This document shows positions 8,854-17,876 of a stretch of 64,000 nt of DNA, one piece after another. This DNA is from Shewanella sp. CG12_big_fil_rev_8_21_14_0_65_47_15. Lineage in GTDB: Bacteria > Pseudomonadota > Gammaproteobacteria > Enterobacterales > Shewanellaceae. The first letter of the stretch is position 1, and every line of letters begins with the position of its first letter. Both the position numbers and the translations under genes were made by a program. The notes beneath the pieces were generated by a model that saw nothing but the letters and a program-made list of their open reading frames with translations, was not told the DNA's origin and made no database searches. Location: positions 1-64,000 of the forward strand of contig NZ_PFGL01000067.1 of the NCBI RefSeq assembly GCF_002783505.1, written 5' to 3'.

Positions 8854-11235
8854 ATGAGTTTAGATAACCACAGTGCACTCATAGAACAGCTAAAGCCGCT
8901 GCTCATGGAACCTAATTTCCAAGAGATTTTCCAGCAGCTAACGATTGATGAAACCAATTCGACACGTTTTCTACTGAAAATGGAATTGAATCGCTTAGCG
9001 TCGCCCTGTACACGGATCATCGATCTTAGGGATAAATCTGAACTCCCCTGCACTGAAGTCATGCTCGGCCAGCAGCGTCATTTTCTAGATGAGCCCGCTA
9101 AACACAGCTTGTTTGAAGCCATGTCCTTATACCGTAATCAGTACACTTTAGGCGTGTATGAATATGTGCTGACTGCCCATCAGCAGCGCAGACAAAAATT
9201 ACGCCAAGGAACGTCACAGACCGACAGTATCGAATCCGAACCTTTTATGGTGCCGGGAGTGGTCCTCGGCAGTTATTTTAATCGCGCCGAAGAACGGATG
9301 AATTACAGCATCCGTATTACGGCTTCACAAATGGGCCGAGGGGAAATCCCTGGGATCACAGTCGATCTTTCCATTGGCGGGGCTCGCATTCGACTCGCGG
9401 CTAATCATCCCTTCGATCTCGATAAACCGCTCAAAGTGAAGCTCCTCGAACTGAGCGAAGAATATTACTATCCGGACCTACAACTTGGTGTCGATTATCA
9501 AATTGTCGATAGCCAGACTAATGGCGAGTTTATTTGGTTAAGATTGAAACGTATTGGCGGCACAGATGCTCTAGGTGAAATGCTCGGCAATTTAATTCGT
9601 GGCTACAAATTACGCTATAAGCTAGATGTCAACGATGTGTTAGTCACAGCGTCTGGCCTAGGATTTGAGCGCCATTATTTACCCCATTTGCCACATTTAC
9701 CGCTATTTATCAATCAACAGACGCAAGCTATCAGCCATATGTTGCTGAGCCGCGATAATCAACAAATAGTGCATTATTTTCAGGATGAAAATGATATCAG
9801 CCAACTCCCCGCCATGCTCACTCAGGCACGTTTATCGGCACTGCTCGCTCATCCGGAAAATCCAGACCATGGACTGTTTTTTAGTTTTACCTATAACGCG
9901 CAGGGCTGTTTGTATTTTTACTCCGCCACTTTAGCCGAACTCAAAGCTAAGGGGTTAATGCCGCTATTTTTAGGTTTTGCATCCACCAAACCCAGTTGGC
10001 GAATTTTCAAGCTCACCCAAGATAAAATCTACCATGAAAAGGGCTATCGCCGCGCCACGTTACCGGGGGATGAAACTAAGTATAACCCGCTGGTCGAGCA
10101 GCAATTATCCCTGTTTAGCCATATGCTGCAACTCGTTGATCTGACCAATGAGGATGCGAGATTAACCTATAACGCCTGGCAGGATAACAGCAATGCTAAT
10201 GCCCTAAAAGCCTTTGGCCAGCAACGGCTGACAGCCCATACCATTAAGCCGATTTCAATGCAGTTTAGTGAACGTAGGCAAGAGGCGCGCTTCGCCTTTA
10301 AAACCTTAGTCAACCTCTCCCAGGGCGAACTCAGGGCCAGCGGCATTACCTTAGATATTTCTAGCCGAGGGATGCAGTTAACCTTAGATAATCCAACGGC
10401 GTTTTCATCTAACAAGCCTTTAATGCTCAGTTTGCCCAAGCTACAAGCCATCGCAGGTAAAACACAACTCGAGCATCTGCCCTATCGCCTAGTACGCACC
10501 CGTAAAAATGGCGTGACCTTGCACTTAACCGCCGTTATGGGCCATACCCCACATGTCGGTGTCGAATTTTTAAATAAACTCATTGCCCATAATAAGGAAA
10601 AGTTAGAGCAACTGACCGAAAACAATAGTGAAGTCAAAGAACTTGCCGATGGTTTAAAAAATATTCTGCTGCGCGAACTCCATTCCGTGCCCTATTTTAT
10701 CGAAAAAACCACCAAATCAGCCCAGGTCGCCTGCCTTGGGGTAGGCACTCAACGGGATGATATCAGTGATATTTTTGCAGCAGGCACCTCTGATGCGCTG
10801 CAATACAATTTAGCGCCGCTACTTAAGGATGGTTTCTTCAAACGGGAGATCCTTGAGCCAATACGCCAAATGAAACCCCAGCAGGATATGGATTTTATTG
10901 AGGTATTTATTCAACTGACCCGTCAATCCCGTGGGCAGATCCATTTGAAGTGTGTCCTAGCGAGTGAGGTTGGGGATGCAAAAGCTAAGGTGGCGTTTAT
11001 TAATCAGAGTAAAATGGCTGGCCGTTTTATCGCCCTGCGCATCTACCGCGGAGCAACGGAAAAACCCGATATCAGTTATCTTCGCCGCGAACTTGAATAC
11101 ATTAATGTCCATGCAAATCATAGAGCAAAACAGTTAGAAGAGCAGCTTTGGCGGATCATAGGTGTCGGCGAGCTACTCGATATCACCCAAGAAGTGGAAC
11201 TCAGGTACCCCGTATTACATCAAAAGTCGGCCTAG
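8854..11235 (+). CDS. Large double-PilZ-domain protein
   Basis: A 793-residue soluble protein with two complete c-di-GMP-binding PilZ signatures. The first is RAEER (R144, R148) followed by DLSIGG (D171-G176). The second is RQEAR (R475, R479) followed by DISSRG (D501-G506). The approximately 220-residue stretch between them, the N-terminal 130 residues and the C-terminal 210 residues match nothing I recognise. There is no signal peptide or membrane segment, so it is probably cytoplasmic. Its layout suggests a scaffold or effector that can bind c-di-GMP at two sites. It lies divergently from radA, near a second, small PilZ gene. The start is ATG after a weak, A-rich ribosome site. Confidence 0.85.
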   Translation: MSLDNHSALIEQLKPLLMEPNFQEIFQQLTIDETNSTRFLLKMELNRLASPCTRIIDLRDKSELPCTEVMLGQQRHFLDEPAKHSLFEAMSLYRNQYTLGVYEYVLTAHQQRRQKLRQGTSQTDSIESEPFMVPGVVLGSYFNRAEERMNYSIRITASQMGRGEIPGITVDLSIGGARIRLAANHPFDLDKPLKVKLLELSEEYYYPDLQLGVDYQIVDSQTNGEFIWLRLKRIGGTDALGEMLGNLIRGYKLRYKLDVNDVLVTASGLGFERHYLPHLPHLPLFINQQTQAISHMLLSRDNQQIVHYFQDENDISQLPAMLTQARLSALLAHPENPDHGLFFSFTYNAQGCLYFYSATLAELKAKGLMPLFLGFASTKPSWRIFKLTQDKIYHEKGYRRATLPGDETKYNPLVEQQLSLFSHMLQLVDLTNEDARLTYNAWQDNSNANALKAFGQQRLTAHTIKPISMQFSERRQEARFAFKTLVNLSQGELRASGITLDISSRGMQLTLDNPTAFSSNKPLMLSLPKLQAIAGKTQLEHLPYRLVRTRKNGVTLHLTAVMGHTPHVGVEFLNKLIAHNKEKLEQLTENNSEVKELADGLKNILLRELHSVPYFIEKTTKSAQVACLGVGTQRDDISDIFAAGTSDALQYNLAPLLKDGFFKREILEPIRQMKPQQDMDFIEVFIQLTRQSRGQIHLKCVLASEVGDAKAKVAFINQSKMAGRFIALRIYRGATEKPDISYLRRELEYINVHANHRAKQLEEQLWRIIGVGELLDITQEVELRYPVLHQKSA

Positions 11236-11261
11236 TGAGCACAGCTGAACATCCGCAGGTC

Positions 11262-12233
11262 CTAATCCCTAAGCACACACAGATCAAACGCTAAATACCA
11301 GTCTAGGATCTGCAAAAAATGATCGCCTGCAGCATCCAAGTGGGTCAGCATATCCCCATGACCGTAATCGTGTTTAAAGCCATTAGCCTTAGATAGCAAA
11401 GTCAACTTCACTTGCTCGAATCCACATTCGCGCACCATATCGGCGACATCTTCGGGATGCCCTAGCACAGTGTCATTCTGCCCCGCAATAAACCAAGCCT
11501 GCGGCCAAAGCGCCTCTTTTGCCGCCTTTGCATAATCGAACCCATCATCGTGATCGCGCCAATCCCCCCGCACCCAGTCGATACTTTGATTGAGTGATGC
11601 TCGGCTCTCGTTATCCATACCGACGCCTAATTTATCGGCGGCGAGATAGCCTTGCCCCATGGCCAAACTAGGCGCGAATCGATTCCAAAACAGATCGACC
11701 ATCAACCACTTTTTAAAGGATTTAACTCGGATAGTACGCTTACTGCCGAAGGTCAATAGTGAGCGAACACTTTGCTGCAATTGGGGATAACGCGCTAGAC
11801 TGCTCGCCATTAGCACACCGCCCCAGGAATGGGCGCACCAATGCACCTTAGACGGTGCGATGGCGTTAGTCTCTTGGCAGGCCTGTTGATGTAAATCCAG
11901 AATAAATTGCTGTACTAAGGGGATCTGCTCACGAATAACCTCGCCCTGCCCTAGGGTAAAATCCCGGGTGATCTTAGGCAGACTCAGCCCCCTGCCTGCG
12001 GTATCGAGCACATAAACAATAAACCCAGCTCGAGCGAGGAAGCAGCCAAGGCCCCGACCATTTTGGCTATAAAACACCCGTCCGTTAGACATAGCGCCGT
12101 GGAGCATCAATATCGGCGTTTTAGAAAAATCTGGGTTAGCAGGCAGTAGCTGACGCAGATGTAAGTGCCCGTCACGGTAAGGTAAGTAAAGCGAAGACTG
12201 TGAAATGGGCGAAACCGAGGCGTGCTGAGTCAA
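11262..12233 (-). CDS. Alpha/beta-hydrolase family protein
   Basis: A 323-residue alpha/beta-hydrolase. The oxyanion-hole loop MLHGAMSNG (about 43-51) and the nucleophile elbow AHSWGG (S136) are visible, with an acid candidate in GQNDTVLG and His candidates in KHDYGHGD near the C-terminus. It looks like an esterase or lipase; the substrate cannot be named. No signal peptide is seen. The only possible start near the conserved part is TTG 12233: an in-frame stop lies at 12240-12242 and no ATG or GTG lies between. No ribosome site is visible and a perfect 11-bp hairpin lies only 10 nt upstream, so translation may be weak or regulated. It follows serB on the same strand. Confidence 0.75.
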   Translation of the reverse strand: MTQHASVSPISQSSLYLPYRDGHLHLRQLLPANPDFSKTPILMLHGAMSNGRVFYSQNGRGLGCFLARAGFIVYVLDTAGRGLSLPKITRDFTLGQGEVIREQIPLVQQFILDLHQQACQETNAIAPSKVHWCAHSWGGVLMASSLARYPQLQQSVRSLLTFGSKRTIRVKSFKKWLMVDLFWNRFAPSLAMGQGYLAADKLGVGMDNESRASLNQSIDWVRGDWRDHDDGFDYAKAAKEALWPQAWFIAGQNDTVLGHPEDVADMVRECGFEQVKLTLLSKANGFKHDYGHGDMLTHLDAAGDHFLQILDWYLAFDLCVLRD

Positions 12234-12242
12234 AGTAAGTCA

Positions 12243-12275
12243 CTGGTAGTTTATCAAGTAAGACTAAACTACCAG
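12243..12275 (-). promoter_or_regulatory. Perfect 11-bp inverted repeat just upstream of the hydrolase start
   Basis: CTGGTAGTTTA (12243-12253) and TAAACTACCAG (12265-12275) are exact inverted repeats around an 11-nt loop. No T-run follows on the minus strand, so it is a poor intrinsic terminator. It could be an operator for a dimeric regulator or an RNA hairpin that controls translation of the TTG-started hydrolase. Confidence 0.45.
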
Positions 12276-12347
12276 CTCGGATTCAAAAAACAAGAGTCAT
12301 TACTCTAACTCGGGTTGGCCTAAGTGGTTTATCACTTGAAAAAGCGT

Positions 12348-13343
12348 CTAATACTGCAGTAAATAAGGCAGAACCCGTAAATCGAGTCGACGAATATTCG
12401 CATCGGCCGCAGCGGCTAACTTAGGTTTAGCATGAAAGGCGATGCCAAAGTCCGCCGCTTGAACCATAGGAATATCATTGGCACCATCGCCAATGGCCAC
12501 TCTCTGTCCCAGTGGGATTTGCCAATCGGCACTGCAGGCTGCTATCAAATCGGCCTTAAATTGGGCATCGACAACCTTTCCCATCACCTCACCGACGAGG
12601 CGTCCGTCAGTAATCACTAACTCATTGGCAAAGGCGGCATCCAGACTTAATAACTGCTTCAAATGACCGACAAATGGCGTGAAGCCACCGGAAGCAACCA
12701 CTAAGCGCCAATGGTGTGACTTAAGCTCGGCAAGCATAGGTTCAAGGCCAGACATCAAAGGCAGACGCTCACATAGGTTCTCGATAATACTGGCGTCGGC
12801 CCCCTTAAGTTGGGCTACACGTTGGCGTAAACTCTGCTCAAAATCCAACTCCCCCAACATGGCACGTTCCGTAATCGCAGCCACCTGCTCACCAACCCCC
12901 GCCATCGCCGCTAATTCGTCGATACATTCAATTTGAATCGCAGTTGAATCCATATCCATGACCAATAACCCAGGTGCACTCAGCTTAGGCAATGCCTGCC
13001 TAATCAGATGACACTCGGCTAAATCATTGGGGAAAGTCGCTAGCAGCTCACCGCTAGGCTCAAGTGGCAAGGCCAGCTCGATACAGTGTAAAGCCACTTG
13101 GCGGCGAATAGGCGCGATATAAATGACGTCAAGTCCAAGTGTTTTAGCAAGGGAAAGCATCCAAGCCGCGAGTGCACTTTCAACACTGAGATCATCATAA
13201 ATTAGCCGCATACGAAAGAGAGAATCCGATGGCGTCCCCGCTGACTCTTGGTAAGCTTCAAAGGCATGCCCTTGGTACTCAAACCGTGGCGAGGGGCTAG
13301 CAGCTAACCATACAAACAAGGCATCTTGGTTCAAGCATTCCAT
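12348..13343 (-). CDS. serB: Phosphoserine phosphatase
   Basis: SerB, about 331 residues, removes phosphate from phosphoserine in the last step of serine synthesis. It is a HAD-family enzyme: the DMDST motif (nucleophile D130 from the chosen start) is followed by the substrate loop IECIDELAAMAG, VVASGGFTPF (motif II) and GDGANDIPMVQAADFGIAF (motif III). An N-terminal ACT-like region of about 120 residues precedes it, as in E. coli SerB. I chose ATG 13343, preceded by GGAG at a somewhat long distance; an upstream TTG (13361) would add six residues without a ribosome site. It is divergent from the ahpA/ytjB-like gene, as in many gammaproteobacteria. Confidence 0.95.
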   Translation of the reverse strand: MECLNQDALFVWLAASPSPRFEYQGHAFEAYQESAGTPSDSLFRMRLIYDDLSVESALAAWMLSLAKTLGLDVIYIAPIRRQVALHCIELALPLEPSGELLATFPNDLAECHLIRQALPKLSAPGLLVMDMDSTAIQIECIDELAAMAGVGEQVAAITERAMLGELDFEQSLRQRVAQLKGADASIIENLCERLPLMSGLEPMLAELKSHHWRLVVASGGFTPFVGHLKQLLSLDAAFANELVITDGRLVGEVMGKVVDAQFKADLIAACSADWQIPLGQRVAIGDGANDIPMVQAADFGIAFHAKPKLAAAADANIRRLDLRVLPYLLQY

Positions 13344-13407
13344 AGGACGGGTGTTCTCCAACTATCGGGCTCACTCATAATCAATTATGATTAGGCAAGC
13401 GAGTTAA

Positions 13408-14253
13408 ATGTTAAGGGTCGAAGTGTTATATCTTAAAGGGCTTAAGAAAAGCCATAAAATCAGCCGACTACTCCAAATCGCCATCGCTTTGACCTTGATG
13501 GTGGGCTTAGTGCAATTGTGGCAGACAAGCCTACTACAAGGTCAACTGCTTCTAAAGTCCCAAACGCAAAAGATGGCAAGATTACTGGTACAGCAAACCG
13601 CCTATAGCGCGGCACCGGCACTACAATTGCAGAACGATGAGCAACTGCAATGGTTAGCCAGTGCGCTAGTCGAAGATCCTAAGGTGATATCAGCGGCCAT
13701 ATTCAGTGACCAAGGCATCCGACTCTCCTTTGCCCAAAGTATTACCAAAGAAGGAGCCGATCCCGATTCCGAAGAAATGAACCTGCTCCTCAGCAAATAT
13801 CCGCCCTATGTTGAACCTGTGATCCAAGAGGGTAAGAATCTGGGTTATGTTGAGGTCAGACTCGATACCAAACTGTTTTTTAATGAAATAAAAGAAGCCC
13901 ACAACCTGAATATGGAGCAACAGCAAATCATGCTGCTGGTCGCGGGCTTAATTGGCATGCTGTTATCCCGAGCCCTTTCCTTTAAACGTGCCGATTTTGA
14001 CCGCCGCCGCACCCGGGTTAAATTACGCCAAAATCCCAAGAAAAATAACAAGGCCAAACAGAGGGAAGCGACCGACGCAGAATTAGCCGCATTAGATGCC
14101 TCTAAAAATATCGAGGACAAAGTCGAAGAGCGCGTTAAATCAGAATTAAAACCCAAAGTAAAAACGATTCGCCGCGTTAAAAACCAAGCAAAAACTGGCG
14201 CGGAGAAAAGCCCTGCCCAGCCCAGCGATCTCGATACGGATTCCACTGGCTAA
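13408..14253 (+). CDS. AhpA/YtjB family membrane protein
   Basis: A 281-residue membrane protein of the YtjB (Smp)/AhpA family, recognised by its layout and by its place next to serB. There is one N-terminal helix (about 22-40), a periplasmic domain of about 110 residues with VISAAIFSDQG and GYVEVRLDT, a second helix (about 168-188), and a long, highly charged Lys/Arg/Glu-rich cytoplasmic tail (about 190-281) that is longer than in E. coli YtjB. The biochemical role is unclear; family members are linked to peroxide resistance or the envelope. The first ATG was used; the extra N-terminal residues MLRVEVLYLKG may not be translated. Confidence 0.75.
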   Translation: MLRVEVLYLKGLKKSHKISRLLQIAIALTLMVGLVQLWQTSLLQGQLLLKSQTQKMARLLVQQTAYSAAPALQLQNDEQLQWLASALVEDPKVISAAIFSDQGIRLSFAQSITKEGADPDSEEMNLLLSKYPPYVEPVIQEGKNLGYVEVRLDTKLFFNEIKEAHNLNMEQQQIMLLVAGLIGMLLSRALSFKRADFDRRRTRVKLRQNPKKNNKAKQREATDAELAALDASKNIEDKVEERVKSELKPKVKTIRRVKNQAKTGAEKSPAQPSDLDTDSTG

Positions 14254-14295
14254 ATCCATCAAGCTACGTAATCTCGGCGACGGGTTGACCCATAA

Positions 14296-14322
14296 AAAAG
14301 GGTTCGCAGTGCGAACCCTTTT
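14296..14322. terminator. Bidirectional terminator between ahpA-like gene and deoD
   Basis: AAAAGGGTTCGC (14296-14307) and GCGAACCCTTTT (14311-14322) form a perfect 12-bp stem with a 3-nt loop and T-runs on both strands. It ends the deo cluster and the convergent gene. Confidence 0.9.
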
Positions 14323-14346
14323 AACCCAAGCAACAATTACAGTGAA

Positions 14347-15057
14347 TTACAGGGTAATAGCCGCATCTAAGGTCATGATAATCATGTCATTGAAGGTCGT
14401 TTGACGTTCTTCGGCAGAGGTTTTTTCGCCGGTGCGGATATGGTCAGATACGGTCACAACGCACAGGGCGCGGGCACCAAACTCATGGGCAACTCCGTAT
14501 AAACCAGCGGCTTCCATTTCTACCCCTAATACACCCATTTTTTCCATCACGTCAAACATTTGTGGATCGGGAGTGTAGAATAAATCGGCAGAGAATACGT
14601 TACCCACACGGATCTTAGTGCCTTTAATTTTGGCAGATTCGATCACGGCATTCATCAGCTCGTAGTTCGCGATAGCAGCGAAATCTTGGCCCTTGAAACG
14701 TAAACGGTTCACTTGAGAATCGGTGCAAGCACCCATACCGATGATTACATCGCGCACTTTAACGTCAGTGCTGATCGCGCCACAAGTACCTACACGGATC
14801 AGGTTCTTAACACCGTAATCTTTAATTAATTCAGTTGCATAGATTGAGCATGAAGGAATACCCATGCCAGAACCCATTACCGAAATACGTTTGCCTTTAT
14901 AAGTACCAGTAAAACCTAGCATGTTTCGAACATCAGTCACTTGCTCAACATTTTCTAAGAATGTTTCAGCAATATATTTTGCACGTAATGGATCGCCAGG
15001 AAACAGAACCGTCTCAGCGAATGCGCCCTCTACAGCATTAATGTGTGGTGTTGCCAT
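14347..15057 (-). CDS. deoD: Purine nucleoside phosphorylase DeoD-type
   Basis: A 236-residue hexameric PNP that splits purine (deoxy)nucleosides with phosphate into the base and (deoxy)ribose 1-phosphate. Family marks are visible: TPHINA at the N-terminus (metal/nucleoside site), the phosphate-site block VLFPGDPLRAKYIAE, GSGMGIPSCSIY, the base/ribose-site block GVEMEAAGLY, and SDHIRTGE. Length equals the usual 235-240. It is the last gene of the deoCABD order and supplies deoxyribose 1-phosphate to DeoB. Confidence 0.97.
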   Translation of the reverse strand: MATPHINAVEGAFAETVLFPGDPLRAKYIAETFLENVEQVTDVRNMLGFTGTYKGKRISVMGSGMGIPSCSIYATELIKDYGVKNLIRVGTCGAISTDVKVRDVIIGMGACTDSQVNRLRFKGQDFAAIANYELMNAVIESAKIKGTKIRVGNVFSADLFYTPDPQMFDVMEKMGVLGVEMEAAGLYGVAHEFGARALCVVTVSDHIRTGEKTSAEERQTTFNDMIIMTLDAAITL

Positions 15058-15148
15058 CGAAATAACCCCTGTTTATTTTATTAAGACTTAAGTCTTTGTT
15101 TACTGGCGGCCCAATTTCAGCCGCCAAATTGATATCCAGTGCGTTTAA

Positions 15149-16363
15149 TTAAATAAACGACTCGCCATAGGCCATTGGCTCGAGCTTAAAGTGGCTCGCA
15201 ATTGATTGACCTATATCGGCAAAACTATTACGGCGGCCAAGCGTTCCGGCTTTTAAACCAGCGCCATAGGCAAGTACAGGCACATACTCGCGGGTATGAT
15301 CCGTACCTTGCCACGTTGGGTCGCAGCCATGATCCGCGGTTAAAATCAGCAAATCGTCTTCACCCAGTAAGGCCAGCATTTCGGGCAAGCGAGCATCAAA
15401 ATACTCCAGCCCCTTAGCATAGCCAGCAACATCACGGCGGTGGCCATAGTGGGAATCAAAATCGACGAAGTTAGTAAACACTATAGTGTTATCGCCGGCG
15501 GATTTAACTTCGGCTAAGGTCGCATCGAATAAGGCTTCAAGGCCGTTCGCCTTCACTTTTTTAGTGATACCGCAGTAAGCGTAAATGTCGGCGATCTTAC
15601 CCACACTCACCACTTCGCCACCGGCTTCCTTCAGCTTATCTAACACGGTTTTTGCTGGCGGCTCTAGGGAGTAATCCTTACGGTTGCCAGTACGGGCAAA
15701 GTCACTAGGGCCAGTACCATCAAACGGACGGGCAATCACCCGGCCTATGTTGTAGGGCTCTAACTCTTCACGGGCAATTTCACAAAGACGATAGAGGTTT
15801 TCTAAACCAAAAGTGCCTTCGTGGCAGGCGATTTGAAACACTGAGTCAGCCGAGGTATAGAAAATAGGCTTGCCAGAACGCATATGTTCTTCACCTAACT
15901 CTTCTAAAATGGTGGTGCCAGAGGCATGACAATTTCCTAAGAAACCATCGAGTCCCGCACGGGCTAAAATCTTATCCGTCAGCTCTTTCGGGAATGAATT
16001 TTGATGCTCGCTGAAATAGCCCCATTCGAATAATACGGGCACACCCGCCATTTCCCAGTGACCGCTCGGGGTATCTTTACCCGAACTTAATTCTTGAGCA
16101 TGGCCATAGGCGCCAATCAGTTGAACGTTTTCACCAAACCCCGGTGCAAAGGCACCCGTGCTTTCCATCGCCGCATGGCCTAGGCCGAGGCGAGCTAAAT
16201 TAGGTAACTTAAGTAGGCCTTCACGGCCGATGTCGGCCTTGCCTTCGGCGCAAGCTTTTGCGATATGACCAAAAGTGTCAGATCCTATATCCCCAAACTT
16301 GGCGGCATCGGCTGCTGCGCCAATACCAAAGGAGTCCAACATCATAATAATTGTACGTTTCAT
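15149..16363 (-). CDS. deoB: Phosphopentomutase
   Basis: A 404-residue alkaline-phosphatase-superfamily mutase that converts (deoxy)ribose 1-phosphate to the 5-phosphate. Seen: MLDSFGIG near the start (metal site), SGKDTPSGHWEMAG with the phosphorylated Thr, and the C-terminal metal-binding LTADHGCDPT and GTDHTREYVPVL. It lies 9 nt downstream of deoA and 91 nt upstream of deoD, so it is part of the deo operon. It links the phosphorylases DeoA and DeoD to the aldolase DeoC. Confidence 0.97.
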   Translation of the reverse strand: MKRTIIMMLDSFGIGAAADAAKFGDIGSDTFGHIAKACAEGKADIGREGLLKLPNLARLGLGHAAMESTGAFAPGFGENVQLIGAYGHAQELSSGKDTPSGHWEMAGVPVLFEWGYFSEHQNSFPKELTDKILARAGLDGFLGNCHASGTTILEELGEEHMRSGKPIFYTSADSVFQIACHEGTFGLENLYRLCEIAREELEPYNIGRVIARPFDGTGPSDFARTGNRKDYSLEPPAKTVLDKLKEAGGEVVSVGKIADIYAYCGITKKVKANGLEALFDATLAEVKSAGDNTIVFTNFVDFDSHYGHRRDVAGYAKGLEYFDARLPEMLALLGEDDLLILTADHGCDPTWQGTDHTREYVPVLAYGAGLKAGTLGRRNSFADIGQSIASHFKLEPMAYGESFI

Positions 16364-16372
16364 AATACTTCC

Positions 16373-17704
16373 TTAAAGATCCGACGCACGAATATAAGCA
16401 TAGATCTCAGGTGTTTTTTCAGGAGCGGTTTCACCAATGTGAATCGCTTTTTTGACTGCATTTTCCGCTTCGGCAAAGGCTGCTTCAGATTGCGCGTGGA
16501 TCACGGCAATCGGTGTTGATGAGTCAATTTTATCGCCAAGGGCGCATACTTGAGTCAGACCAACACTATAGTCTAGTGCATCGCCGGGTTTGCGGCGGCC
16601 GCCACCTAAGGTAACAACAGCCAAACCAAGCTCGCGGGTATCCATGCTGTGGGCAAACCCTTGCGTATCGGCAAACACTGGACGAATAATTTGCGACTGC
16701 GGCAGATATTTACTGTAGTTTTCAACAAAATCGACAGGACCACCCAGGCCAGAAACCATCTTGCCAAAGATCTCGGCAGCGCGGCCGTTATCTAATACAC
16801 GGTTTAACTTGGCACGGGCATCGGCTTCATCAGAGGCGAGACCTCCCAGGAGCAACATCTCGGCACAAAGACCCATAGTCACAGCGTAGAGGCGAGGATT
16901 ACGGTAAGCACCGGTTAAGAAATCAATGGCTTCTTTCACCTCAACCGCATTACCCGCACAGGATGCGAGCACTTGGTTCATATCGGTGAGTAAGGCCGTG
17001 GTTTTAGTGCCAGCACCATTCGCCACCGCAGCAATACTGCGCGCTAATTCCTCGGAGGCTTCATAGGTTGGCATAAAGGCGCCACTACCGACTTTTACGT
17101 CCATCGCCAACGCATCTAAGCTACAGGCTAATTTCTTAGACAGAATCGAGGCGGTGATAAGGGAGATGGATTCGACGGTCGCGGTATTGTCACGGATGGA
17201 ATAAAAACGCTTATCGGCGGGAACCAGATCGCCCGTTTGACCAATAATGGCCACACCGACGTCTTTGACGACTTTGCGGAATAATTCGCTTGAAGGCTCG
17301 GTCTGATAACCTGGAATAGCGTCAAACTTATCTAAGGTGCCGCCGGTATGACCTAGGCCACGGCCCGAAATCATCGGCACATAACCACCACAGGCGGCGG
17401 CCATAGGGCCGAGCATCAGGCTGATAACATCACCGACACCGCCCGTACTGTGCTTATCGATTACAGGCCCGTTAAGACCTAAGGATTGCCAGTTAAGCAC
17501 AGTGCCCGAATCACGCATAGCGATCGTTAACGCGATTCTTTCATCCATATTCATGTCATTAAAGTACACTGCCATCCCGAGTGCGGCAATCTGACCTTCA
17601 GACACGGCATTGGTGGTTATACCCTTAACAAAGAACTGTATCTCTTCGGAACTTAACGCTAAACCATTACGTTTCTTACGAATAATTTCTTGAGCTAGAA
17701 ACAT
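16373..17704 (-). CDS. deoA: Thymidine phosphorylase
   Basis: A 443-residue pyrimidine-nucleoside phosphorylase that cleaves thymidine with phosphate. The family signature is present: DKHSTGGVGD (phosphate-binding loop), SGRGLGHTGGTLDK, KLACSLDALAMDVKVG and GGGRRKPGD. I chose ATG 17704 because GGAGG stands just before it (17712-17716, minus strand); the upstream in-frame codon at 17746 adds 14 unconserved residues. With this start the length matches E. coli DeoA (440). It sits between deoC (172-nt gap) and deoB. Confidence 0.96.
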   Translation of the reverse strand: MFLAQEIIRKKRNGLALSSEEIQFFVKGITTNAVSEGQIAALGMAVYFNDMNMDERIALTIAMRDSGTVLNWQSLGLNGPVIDKHSTGGVGDVISLMLGPMAAACGGYVPMISGRGLGHTGGTLDKFDAIPGYQTEPSSELFRKVVKDVGVAIIGQTGDLVPADKRFYSIRDNTATVESISLITASILSKKLACSLDALAMDVKVGSGAFMPTYEASEELARSIAAVANGAGTKTTALLTDMNQVLASCAGNAVEVKEAIDFLTGAYRNPRLYAVTMGLCAEMLLLGGLASDEADARAKLNRVLDNGRAAEIFGKMVSGLGGPVDFVENYSKYLPQSQIIRPVFADTQGFAHSMDTRELGLAVVTLGGGRRKPGDALDYSVGLTQVCALGDKIDSSTPIAVIHAQSEAAFAEAENAVKKAIHIGETAPEKTPEIYAYIRASDL

Positions 17705-17876
17705 GATACTGCCTCCAAGATAGATGCCAAATCCAAAGTCTGGCATTTATCTTTGCAATGAAACATCAAAACTGTAGCAATATTACAAACACATGCTATC
17801 GAAGTTCTGATGTTTTCAACTAGATTTAGGTCACACTTAATTAGATTCGATATACCGTTTTTGTATTAATCTGTGA

